A stretch of DNA of 64,000 nucleotides from Streptomyces sp. NRRL F-6492 (lineage in GTDB: Bacteria > Actinomycetota > Actinomycetes > Streptomycetales > Streptomycetaceae): assembly GCF_001280125.1 (NCBI RefSeq), contig NZ_LGEG01000127.1:1-64000 (forward strand), given 5' to 3'. Under the pieces are notes generated by a model. That model did not search any database. It was not told the DNA's origin and was given only the letters and a program-made list of their open reading frames with translations. Of this stretch, positions 57,422 to 64,000 are shown piece by piece. Position 1 is the first letter of the stretch; each line of letters opens with the position of its first letter. The position numbers and the translations under genes were made by a program.

Positions 57422-58447
57422 ATGGGTGCAGTGGGGGCTTGGGGAACGACGGCGGACGCGGTGGGGCGGGCGAGGCCGGAGGGCGGGGACTCGTTCCGGA
57501 CGGGGGACGTGGACGAGGCGCGCGAGGAGCTCGACGCGCGGTACTACACGAGCCGCATGGACCTGGTCGAACGCGGGTCGCGCCCCTTCGCGGCGCGGTT
57601 CGACACCGTCGCCCTCGGGCCGCTGGTCATCGGCGACCTCAGCTGCGGGGCCGACGTCCGGATGAGCTTCGGCGAGCTGGGCGCCTACCACCTGAACGCC
57701 CCGCTGACCGGGACGATGGAGCTGCGCCAGGGCGGCGGCCCGCCGCTCGTCGCGACGGCCTCCGAGGCGCTGCTGCTCGACCCGGCGGGGGACACCTTCC
57801 TGGACCGCTGGAGCGGCGACTGCCGGACCCTGGCGGTGAAGATCGGGGCGGCCGCGCTGCGCGAGCGCCTCGAACAGCTGACGGGACGGCCGCCGCGCGG
57901 CCCGCTCGTCTTCGCGCCCCGCCTGGACATCACGCGCGGCCCCGGCCTGAGCTGGGTGCGCTTCGCCCGCCAGGTCGCGTACGGGGCACTGACCGGGGAG
58001 GGCCTCGCCCGGCACGCCCTGGTGGCCGGCCCCCTCCAGGAGGCGCTGCTCAACGGCCTGCTCCTGGCCGCCGAGCACCCCTGGCGCGAGGCGCTCGACC
58101 GTCCGGGGGAGGCCCGGCGCCCGGCCCCGGTCAAGCGGGTGATGGACGCGGTGCGGGAGCGCCCCGAGCACCCGTTCACCACGACCGAGCTCGCCGCCCT
58201 GGCCCGGGTGAGCGTGCGCCGCCTCCAGGAGTCCTTCCGGGAGTACGTGGGGATGTCCCCGATGGCGTACGTGCGGGAGGTCCGCCTCGACCGGGTCCGC
58301 GAGGAGCTGCGGGCGGCCGCGCCGGACGAGGTGAGCGTGAGCGAGGTGGCCTGGCGCTGGGGCTTCGGCCACCAGGGCCGGTTCGCGGCGCGCTACCGCG
58401 AGAAGTACGGCGAGTACCCGTCCCGGACGCTGCGTGCGGGGCGCTGA
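57422..58447 (+). CDS. AraC-family transcriptional regulator
   Basis: 341 aa. The N-terminal ~220 residues form a cupin-like sensor of the AraC_binding_2 type (YHLNAPLTGTMELRQGGGPPLVATASEALLLDPAGDTFLDRWSGDCRTLAVKI). The C-terminal ~100 residues are the double helix-turn-helix: FTTTELAALARVSVRRLQESFREYVGMSPMAYVREVRLDRVREEL, then VSEVAWRWGFGHQGRFAARYREKYGEYPS. TATTCT (57408-57413) eight bases before the ATG suggests a leaderless start. The target is unknown; the small divergent gene is the nearest candidate. Confidence 0.9.
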   Translation: MGAVGAWGTTADAVGRARPEGGDSFRTGDVDEAREELDARYYTSRMDLVERGSRPFAARFDTVALGPLVIGDLSCGADVRMSFGELGAYHLNAPLTGTMELRQGGGPPLVATASEALLLDPAGDTFLDRWSGDCRTLAVKIGAAALRERLEQLTGRPPRGPLVFAPRLDITRGPGLSWVRFARQVAYGALTGEGLARHALVAGPLQEALLNGLLLAAEHPWREALDRPGEARRPAPVKRVMDAVRERPEHPFTTTELAALARVSVRRLQESFREYVGMSPMAYVREVRLDRVREELRAAAPDEVSVSEVAWRWGFGHQGRFAARYREKYGEYPSRTLRAGR

Positions 58448-58469
58448 CGGGAGCGGCCCCGGGGGGCGC

Positions 58470-58530
58470 CCCGGCGGGCCCGGCGGCGGTATCGCGCCAA
58501 AGCCGTCCGCCGGACCCGGCCGGGCCCGCC
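58470..58530. terminator. large inverted repeat after the AraC gene
   Basis: CCCGGCGGGCCCGGC (58470-58484) and its exact complement (58516-58530) can form a 15-bp stem; a second, overlapping inverted repeat reaches 58562. The remaining gap to 58784 between the converging genes shows nothing else I can support. Confidence 0.5.
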
Positions 58531-58784
58531 GGGCGGGGTGCCGGCCGGGGCCGCCGGACGGGCTCGGGCCGCCGGGGGCGCGTCCCCCGGCCGGGGAGTG
58601 CTTCCGCCGCCCCGATCCGTCGCGCATTCCGGACAGGCCCCGCGTTCCGCGGCTCGCGACGATCTTCGGCCGGGCCTACGGTGAGCTGGTCCGGTCCGCC
58701 CGTGCGGACGGTCACCCGGACCCGGCCGGCTCCCCCGTATCAGTCCGGCCGGGTCCTGCGTAGCTCCCGCGGCGCGCCCCGGGC

Positions 58785-59540
58785 TCAGACCAGGCCGCCG
58801 TTGCCCGTCAGCAGCTGCCCGTTGACCCACTGGCCCTCGGGCGAGCAGAGGAAGTCCACCAGGTGCGCCGCGTCCCGCGCGGTGCCGAGGCGGCCGAGCG
58901 GGGTCTTCCGGACGACCTCCTCCCGCAGCTCCTCGGACATCCAGCCGGTGTCCACCGGGCCCGGGTTGACCACGTTCGCGGTGACCCCGAGGTGCGCGAG
59001 CTCCTGGGCGGCCGCCAGGGTGATGCGGTCCAGGGCGCCTTTGCTCGCCCCGTACGGGAGGTTCCCCACGGTGTGGTCGCTGGTCAGCGCGACGACGCGG
59101 CCGGTGCCCGGGGTGCCGGTGAACCGCCGGCCGTACTCCCGGATCAGCAGCCAGGACGCGCGCGCGTTGACCGCGAAATGGCGGTCGAAGCTCTCGACCG
59201 TGGTGTCGAGCAGACCGGAGTCGACCGACTCGCAGTGGCACAGGACGAGGGCCGTGACCGGACGGCCGAAGCGCCGCTCGGCGGTGTCGAGGACGAACGC
59301 GGGGGCCTCGGGGTCGGCCAGGTCGGCCTCGACGGCCTCGGCGGTCGCGCCCCGGTCGGCGAGGTCGCGGAGCACCGCCTCGGTCGCGCCCCGCTCGACG
59401 CCCCACTCCATGCGCAGGTCGTAGGGGGTCCAGTGGGTGAGGACGAGGTCCCAGCCCGATTCCGCGAGGCGCCGGGCGACGGCCGCGCCGATGCCGACGG
59501 TACGGCCGACCCCGGTCACGAGGGCGAGGGGACGGGTCAT
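58785..59540 (-). CDS. short-chain dehydrogenase/reductase
   Basis: 251 aa, classical SDR fold. The cofactor motif is TGVGRTVGIGAAVA (TGxxxGxG variant) and the active site is Ser in ALTSDHTV, Tyr and Lys in YGASKGA; NVVNPGPVDTGWM and VNGQLLTGNGGLV are usual. FabG-like, but the acidic insertion (YDLRMEWGVERGA) after strand 2 is unusual, so the substrate is open. GGAGAG precedes the ATG. Confidence 0.9.
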   Translation of the reverse strand: MTRPLALVTGVGRTVGIGAAVARRLAESGWDLVLTHWTPYDLRMEWGVERGATEAVLRDLADRGATAEAVEADLADPEAPAFVLDTAERRFGRPVTALVLCHCESVDSGLLDTTVESFDRHFAVNARASWLLIREYGRRFTGTPGTGRVVALTSDHTVGNLPYGASKGALDRITLAAAQELAHLGVTANVVNPGPVDTGWMSEELREEVVRKTPLGRLGTARDAAHLVDFLCSPEGQWVNGQLLTGNGGLV

Positions 59541-59658
59541 GCGGCGTCTCTCCTTCGGTCGGTGCGGGGACGGACGCGGAGCCGTTCCTCCGCCGGGAGG
59601 ACCGTTCGCGCGCCGCCCGTGCGGCCGGGGACACGCTAGGAAGTCGTCTGACGGGTGG

Positions 59659-60199
59659 TCAAGGGATTTTGTGGGAGCGCTCCTCCTCCCGGCGGCGGCG
59701 CCGCGCGAGGGCGAAACCGACGCCCGCGGCGAGGGCGGGGAGGGCGAGCAGCGCCGTCAGCGAGGACAGTCGGCCGGAGGCGAGGCGTTCCGTCTCGCCG
59801 CTCGCGTCCCGGCAGGTCGCCTGCGGCGGGAAGAAGGAGTGCTCCGGCGTCCTGGGCGGCTGGTGACCCCGGTCCCCGTCCGCCGAACGGGCAGACGGCC
59901 AGGGCCATCAGGGCGATCCGGAGGAGGGCGCCGAGGACCCGCGCGCTGCCGGGCGAGGACACGTCCCCCCGCTCGAACTCGCAGACGGTGGCCGGGGGGA
60001 ACGCCTGGTTCCGGATCCCCCGCAGCCCTCCGGGCCCCCGGACCGGTCCCCGGGCGCACCGCTCGTCGTCTTCCGGCATCGGGAACAGCGCGGGGCCCGA
60101 GCCGATCGGCACCGCGGTGAACGGGACCCCCACCGCGGCCCACAACCGCCGTGCGTACGCGTGTCCGCCGTCCGCGCACCCTGGGGGGTGTCTGACCAA
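59659..60199 (-). pseudogene. frameshifted small membrane-protein gene
   Basis: Coding-like sequence is split between two minus-strand frames. The upstream frame has DERCARGP, FPPATVCEFERGDVSS and a membrane helix (VLGALLRIALMALAV). The downstream frame has SFFPPQATCRDASGETERL and a helix (SLTALLALPALAAGVGFALA) with a charged end RRRRREEERSHKIP and stop at 59659, but no start codon of its own after an upstream stop. Both carry the FPPxxxC motif of short streptomycete membrane proteins. One frameshift between about 59850 and 59900 would join them. A sequencing error or two adjacent fragments are alternatives. Confidence 0.42.
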
Positions 60200-60227
60200 T
60201 GCCCGCGCTCATTTGTCAGACACCCCC
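60184..60227 (-). terminator. terminator of the phosphatase pair
   Basis: GGGGGTGTCTGAC (60184-60196) and GTCAGACACCCCC (60215-60227) form a 13-bp perfect stem, with four further pairs after a mismatch, downstream of the stop at 60244 on the minus strand. Confidence 0.75.
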
Positions 60228-60243
60228 TGACGGAGCCCGGTGC

Positions 60244-63099
60244 TCACCAGGCCAGGTCCTCCAGCGCGTCCAGGTCCGGCATCGCCGCCTCCGCCGCCTC
60301 CGCCGGCTCGGGGCCGCCCGCGCCCGCCCGCAGCTCGGCCCAGATCGTCTTGCCGCGCCGGCCGTACCGGGTGCCCCAGCGCTCCGCGTACTGCGCGACC
60401 AGGTAGAGCCCGCGCCCGCCCTCGTCCGTCGCCGCCGCGTGCCGCAGGTGCGGCGAGGTGCTGCTGCCGTCCGACACCTCGCAGATCAGCGTCCGGTCGT
60501 GGAGCAGCCGTACGCGCACCGGATCCGCGCCGTACCGCACCGCGTTCGTGATCAGCTCGCTCAGGATCAGCTCCGCCGAGAACGCGAGCCCGTCGAGCCC
60601 CCACTCCGACAGCTTCGCCGCCGCCGCGTTCCGCACCGGCGACACCGCCGACGGGTCCCGCGCCACCTCCCACTCGGCGATCCGCTCCCGGTCGAGCAGC
60701 CGGGTCCGCGCCACCAGGAGCGCGATGTCGTCGCGCGGCGAGGGCGGCAGGAGCGTCGCCAGGACGTCCGCGCAGGTCTGCTCCGGGTTCCGGTCCGGAC
60801 GGGTGAGCGTGGACCGCAGCATCCCGAGCCCCGTGTCGAAGTCCCGGCCGTGGTCCTCCAGGAGCCCGTCGGTGAAGAGCACCAGCTTGCTCCCCGCCGG
60901 CAGCCGCAGCTCCGTCGACGCGAACGGCGCCTCGCCCAGACCGAGCCCGAGCGGCAGCCCCGGCGACAGCTCGGGGAACTCCACCCGTCCGTCGGAGGAC
61001 ACCAGCGCGGGCCCCGGATGGCCCGCGCTCGCCACCGTGCACAGACCGGACGCCGGATCGTAGATCGCGTACAGACAGGTCGCGCCCGTGATCCCCTCGT
61101 CGCGCCGCCGCCCCTCCCCGTCCGTCCCCTCCGACTCCCGGGGATCGATCCGGCCCGTCAGCTCGTCCAGGTGGCCGAGGAGCTCGTCCGGCGGCACGTC
61201 CAGGGTCGAGAAGTTGTGCACCGCCGTGCGCAGCCGCCCCATGGTGGCCGCCGCGTGCAGCCCGTGCCCCACCACGTCCCCCACCACGAGCGCCACCCGC
61301 GCCCCCGGCAGCGGGATCACGTCGAACCAGTCGCCGCCCACCCCGGCCTTCGCCGGGAGGTAGCGGTACGCGACCTCCACCGCGCTCTGCTCCGGCAGCG
61401 CCCGGGGCAGCAGGCTCCGCTGGAGCGACACCGCCATCGCGTGCTCCCGGGTGAACCGGCGCGCGTTGTCGATCGCCACCGCCGCCCGCGCCGCCAGCTC
61501 CTCCGCGAAGGACAGGTCCTCCTCCCCGAACGGCTCCGGCGTGTCCGCCCGCCAGAAGTTCGCCATCCCGAGGACCACCCCGCGGGCCAGCAGCGGCACC
61601 GTGAGCAGCGAGTGCATCCCGTACGCGAGGGCCTGCGCCGCCCCCTCCGGATCCTGCGCCCGCCAGCCCTCCGCCGCGGCCAGCTCCGGCTGCACCACCG
61701 CGTGCCCGGTGGCCAGGGACATGGCCATCGGGGTGCTGGGCACGTCGAAGCGGACGGTGTCCCCGACCGGCTGGAGCGGCTGGTCCTGCCGCACCCCGCT
61801 CAGCGCCGTCCGCCGCATCTCCGCCGACGAGGCCGCCGTCTCCACCAGCTCGGAGGGCTCCTCGCCGCGCAGCACCGGTTCGAGCAGCTCCACCGTGGCG
61901 AAGTCCGCGAACCGCGGCACCGCCACCTCCGCCAGTTCCTCCGCCGTCCGCACGACCTCCAGGGTCGTCCCGATCCGGACCCCCGCCTCGTACAGCAGCT
62001 GGAGCCGGCCCCGGGCCACCGCCGCCCGGCCGGACAGCGAGGCCAGCTCGGTCGTGTCCCGCATCGTCATCACGCAGCCGGACTCGGAGCCGTGCGGCAG
62101 CGTGGGCCGCACGCTCACCGCGAGCAGCCGGTCGCCCGCCCGGTGGACCTCGTCGGTCGCCGCCTCCCCGGACTCCAGGAGCTCGACCGTACGCGGGTCC
62201 AGGCCCAGCTCCGAGACGTGCCGCTGCTCGGACTCCGGCCCGAGGCCGAGCAGCCGGCGCGCCTCGTCGTTGGCGAGCAGCAGCCGGTGGTCGGAGTCGA
62301 TGATCAGCACCCCCTCCCGCACGGCGTGCAGCACCGCCTCGTGGTGCTCCTTCATCCGGGTCATCTCGGCCGGCCCGAGGCCGTGCGTCTGCCGCCGCAG
62401 CCGCCGGCTCACCAGGGCCGCCCCGCCCACGGCCACCAGGAGCGCGCCGCCCGCCGCCCCGGCGAGCAGCGGCAGCCGGTTCTGGACGGAGTGCGCGATG
62501 TTCTCCACCTCGATGCCGCTGGTCACCAGGCCGACGATCCTGCCCCGGTCGTTCACCACGGGGACCACGGCCCGCACCGCGTCGTTCGGCGCGCCCTGGA
62601 AGATCTCCGTGTACGACTCGCCGTCCACCGCCGCCCGCGAGAGGTCGCCGACCGCCCTGCGGCCGATCAGGTCCGGCTGCGAGTCGGTGTACCGCATCCC
62701 GTCCGGCCCCAGGATCGCGATGAAGTCCAGCCGCGTGGCCCGCCGGATCGCCTCCGCCTCGTCCTGGAGCCGCTCCGTCGGATCGGGCGAGGCCAGCGCC
62801 GCGTCGATGCCCGGGGCGTTCGCGAGCGCCTCCGCGACGGCGAGCGAGCGGGCCCGGGCGTCCCGCTCGGTGTCCCGCCGCTCCTGGTAGAACGTGACGA
62901 ACGCCGCCGCCACGATCACCAGGAGCGCGATCAGCGCCTCCAGGGCGAAGACCTGCCCGGCGACGCTCCGCAGCCCCGTCCCGCGCTTCTGCCCCTGCTC
63001 CTTCCCCCGCCGCGCCCGCGTGCTCTTCTGGCCGGTGCCGGTGCCGGTGCCGGTGCCGGTGCCGGGTCCCGGGCCGTTCCGCCGCTTCCGCGAGGTCAT
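60244..63099 (-). CDS. membrane sensor PP2C phosphatase with PAS, GAF, SpoIIE and HATPase domains
   Basis: 951 aa. Start at 63099 overlaps the stop of the upstream phosphatase (ATGA). Order: low-complexity basic N-terminus with five Gly-Thr repeats (~13-22), membrane helix 1 (~51-71), extracellular Cache-like sensor (~72-208), helix 2 (~209-231), PAS (~255-350, EGVLIIDSDHRLLLANDEARRLLG), GAF (to ~515), SpoIIE-type PP2C (GGDWFDVIPLPGARVALVVGDVVGHG, DDIALLVART), then an anti-sigma-like HATPase with ELILSELITNAVRYGA and DEGGRGLYLVAQYAERWG. Such proteins both dephosphorylate anti-anti-sigma factors and may act as kinases, linking an external signal to a sigma factor. The partner is not in the window. 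Confidence 0.92.
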   Translation of the reverse strand: MTSRKRRNGPGPGTGTGTGTGTGQKSTRARRGKEQGQKRGTGLRSVAGQVFALEALIALLVIVAAAFVTFYQERRDTERDARARSLAVAEALANAPGIDAALASPDPTERLQDEAEAIRRATRLDFIAILGPDGMRYTDSQPDLIGRRAVGDLSRAAVDGESYTEIFQGAPNDAVRAVVPVVNDRGRIVGLVTSGIEVENIAHSVQNRLPLLAGAAGGALLVAVGGAALVSRRLRRQTHGLGPAEMTRMKEHHEAVLHAVREGVLIIDSDHRLLLANDEARRLLGLGPESEQRHVSELGLDPRTVELLESGEAATDEVHRAGDRLLAVSVRPTLPHGSESGCVMTMRDTTELASLSGRAAVARGRLQLLYEAGVRIGTTLEVVRTAEELAEVAVPRFADFATVELLEPVLRGEEPSELVETAASSAEMRRTALSGVRQDQPLQPVGDTVRFDVPSTPMAMSLATGHAVVQPELAAAEGWRAQDPEGAAQALAYGMHSLLTVPLLARGVVLGMANFWRADTPEPFGEEDLSFAEELAARAAVAIDNARRFTREHAMAVSLQRSLLPRALPEQSAVEVAYRYLPAKAGVGGDWFDVIPLPGARVALVVGDVVGHGLHAAATMGRLRTAVHNFSTLDVPPDELLGHLDELTGRIDPRESEGTDGEGRRRDEGITGATCLYAIYDPASGLCTVASAGHPGPALVSSDGRVEFPELSPGLPLGLGLGEAPFASTELRLPAGSKLVLFTDGLLEDHGRDFDTGLGMLRSTLTRPDRNPEQTCADVLATLLPPSPRDDIALLVARTRLLDRERIAEWEVARDPSAVSPVRNAAAAKLSEWGLDGLAFSAELILSELITNAVRYGADPVRVRLLHDRTLICEVSDGSSTSPHLRHAAATDEGGRGLYLVAQYAERWGTRYGRRGKTIWAELRAGAGGPEPAEAAEAAMPDLDALEDLAW
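63032..63061. repeat. five 6-bp repeats inside the phosphatase gene
   Basis: CCGGTG is repeated five times, coding Gly-Thr repeats near the N-terminus on the minus strand. The reading frame is kept if copies are gained or lost. Confidence 0.88.
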
Positions 63100-64000
63100 C
63101 CCGTGCTCCGGGCGATCAGGAGCGCCACGTCGTCCGGCGCGCCCGGCCGGCGCAGCGCCTTCAGCAGCAGGTCGCACGTCTCCTCAAGGGGGCCGCGCGC
63201 CTCGTCGAGGAGGCCCACGAGCAGCGCGAGCCGCTCGTCGATCGCCTCGTCACGGGTCTCGATCAGCCCGTCCGTGTAGAGCACCAGCCGGTCCCCGGGC
63301 CGGAACGGCACCCGGGCCGTGCGGAAGGTGCCGCCGCCCACCCCCAGCGGCACCCCGGTCGAGAGCCGCACCAGCTCGGCCGGACCGTCCACCGGGACCC
63401 GCACGGGCGGCAGATGGCCCGCGTTCGCGATCCGGCACCGCTGCCGGACGGGGTCGTGCACGGCGAAGAGGCAGGTCGCGATGTAGTGCTCCAGGCCCTC
63501 CGTGATCCGGTCCAGGTGCCGCAGCACCTGCGCGGGGGACAGGTCGAGGTCCGCGAACGCGCAGGTCGCCGTCCGCAGCCGGCCCATCGTCGCCGCCGCG
63601 TCGATCCCGCTGCCCATCACGTCCCCGACGACGAGCGCCGTCTTGTCGTCGGGCAGCGGGATCACGTCGTACCAGTCCCCGCCGACCTCGCTGGACGCCT
63701 GCGCCGGCTGGTAGCGGGTCGCCACCTCCAAGCCCGCCCGCGCCGGTGGCGCCCCCGGCAGCAGACTGCGCTGGAGCGTCACCGCCGAGTTCCGCACGCT
63801 CTGGTACCACCGCGCGTTGTCGATGCTCACCGCCGCCCGGGCCGCCAGCTCCGTCGCGAGCAGCACGTCGTCCCCGTCGAACGGCAGCGCGTTGCGGTCC
63901 CGCTTCATGTCGAGCGCGCCGAGCACCTCGCCGCGCGCGATCAGCGGCACCGCCAGGTACGAGTGGACCCCGGCCCTGGCCAGCATCTCCGCCGCCTCCG
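63096..64000 (-). CDS. GAF/SpoIIE-type PP2C phosphatase (5' truncated by window end)
   Basis: About 301 codons are present and the frame continues past the window. The visible part begins in a GAF domain (SYLAVPLIARGEVLGALDMKRD; ATELAARAAVSIDNARWYQSV) and continues into a SpoIIE-type PP2C domain: LQRSLLPGAPPA, VGGDWYDVIPLPDDKTALVVGDVMGSGIDAAATMGRLR, ANAGHLPPVRV, LVLYTDGLIE and DDVALLIARS, with the metal-binding Asp residues intact. No C-terminal HATPase follows, unlike its downstream partner. The two are co-translated (ATGA) and look like an ancient duplication. Confidence 0.9.
   Translation of the reverse strand, partial: EAAEMLARAGVHSYLAVPLIARGEVLGALDMKRDRNALPFDGDDVLLATELAARAAVSIDNARWYQSVRNSAVTLQRSLLPGAPPARAGLEVATRYQPAQASSEVGGDWYDVIPLPDDKTALVVGDVMGSGIDAAATMGRLRTATCAFADLDLSPAQVLRHLDRITEGLEHYIATCLFAVHDPVRQRCRIANAGHLPPVRVPVDGPAELVRLSTGVPLGVGGGTFRTARVPFRPGDRLVLYTDGLIETRDEAIDERLALLVGLLDEARGPLEETCDLLLKALRRPGAPDDVALLIARSTG

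Noticed and set aside
58434..58763. 109-codon plus-strand frame after the AraC gene
   Set aside because: Low-complexity Gly/Pro/Arg content across a large inverted repeat; no ribosome site.
60184..60227. Inverted repeat considered as a transposon end
   Set aside because: No transposase or matching second end; position just after the phosphatase stop fits a terminator.

Overview
The window is very G+C-rich chromosomal DNA with strong third-position G/C, and its gene content is that of a streptomycete: whiA in a uvrC-rapZ-yvcK-whiA run, an RbpA-family RNA polymerase binding protein, mycothiol-type enzymes, opcA beside zwf, a SufR-led suf operon, and twin SpoIIE-type phosphatases. The order uvrC..whiA / gap-pgk-tpiA-secG / pgi / pgl-opcA-zwf-tal-tkt / ctaB / ctaA-ABC / sufRBDCSUT is the conserved actinobacterial core arrangement, also known in shorter form from mycobacteria. 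I saw no tRNA, rRNA, insertion sequence, prophage or CRISPR.

Layout. 1-5.4 kb: a truncated gene, a TerC membrane protein behind a probable Mn2+ (yybP-ykoY) riboswitch, an MFS transporter, an MBL hydrolase and a mycothiol-dependent-type enzyme. 5.6-12 kb: uvrA with a histone-like tail, a Tat-exported Rieske lipoprotein, and an XRE-type regulator divergent from a two-gene unit made of a secreted C70 (AvrRpt2-type) cysteine peptidase and a translationally coupled membrane-anchored partner. 12-17 kb: uvrC-rapZ-yvcK-whiA with overlapping stops and starts. 17-20 kb: a large secreted M14 carboxypeptidase. 20.5-24.4 kb: gap, pgk, tpiA, secG and rbpA-like. 24.5-35 kb: pgi, two PH-domain membrane proteins, and the minus-strand pentose phosphate operon tkt-tal-zwf-opcA-pgl. 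35-39.5 kb: ctaB and ctaA (heme O and heme A synthesis) and an ABC-2 exporter. 39.7-46.3 kb: sufR-sufB-sufD-Rieske-sufC-sufS-sufU-sufT. 46.3-51.3 kb: a VOC protein, a membrane protein, an SMR efflux pump with its TetR regulator, dapD, a 69-aa secreted protein and dapA. 51.4-64 kb: a monooxygenase-like gene behind a SoxR box, a secreted nuclease, an acidic hypothetical, a double TerD protein, an AraC regulator, an SDR, a broken membrane-protein gene and two tandem SpoIIE/PP2C phosphatases, the second running off the window.

The strongest regulatory signals are noncoding. They are: the Mn riboswitch with an explicit anti-Shine-Dalgarno alternative pairing before terC; a perfect 19-bp DtxR/DmdR-type iron box plus a CAAC-N6-GTTG SufR operator lying over a leaderless sufR start; a SoxR box (CCTCAA-N6-TTGAGG) before the monooxygenase; TACG palindromes at the SMR/TetR genes; and a recurring TANNNT-N7-start layout at eight genes, which indicates leaderless transcription. 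Perfect tandem repeats (9, 17, 18 and 35 bp) sit in several intergenic regions. The least characterised candidate system is the C70 peptidase/partner pair at 10.3-12 kb.
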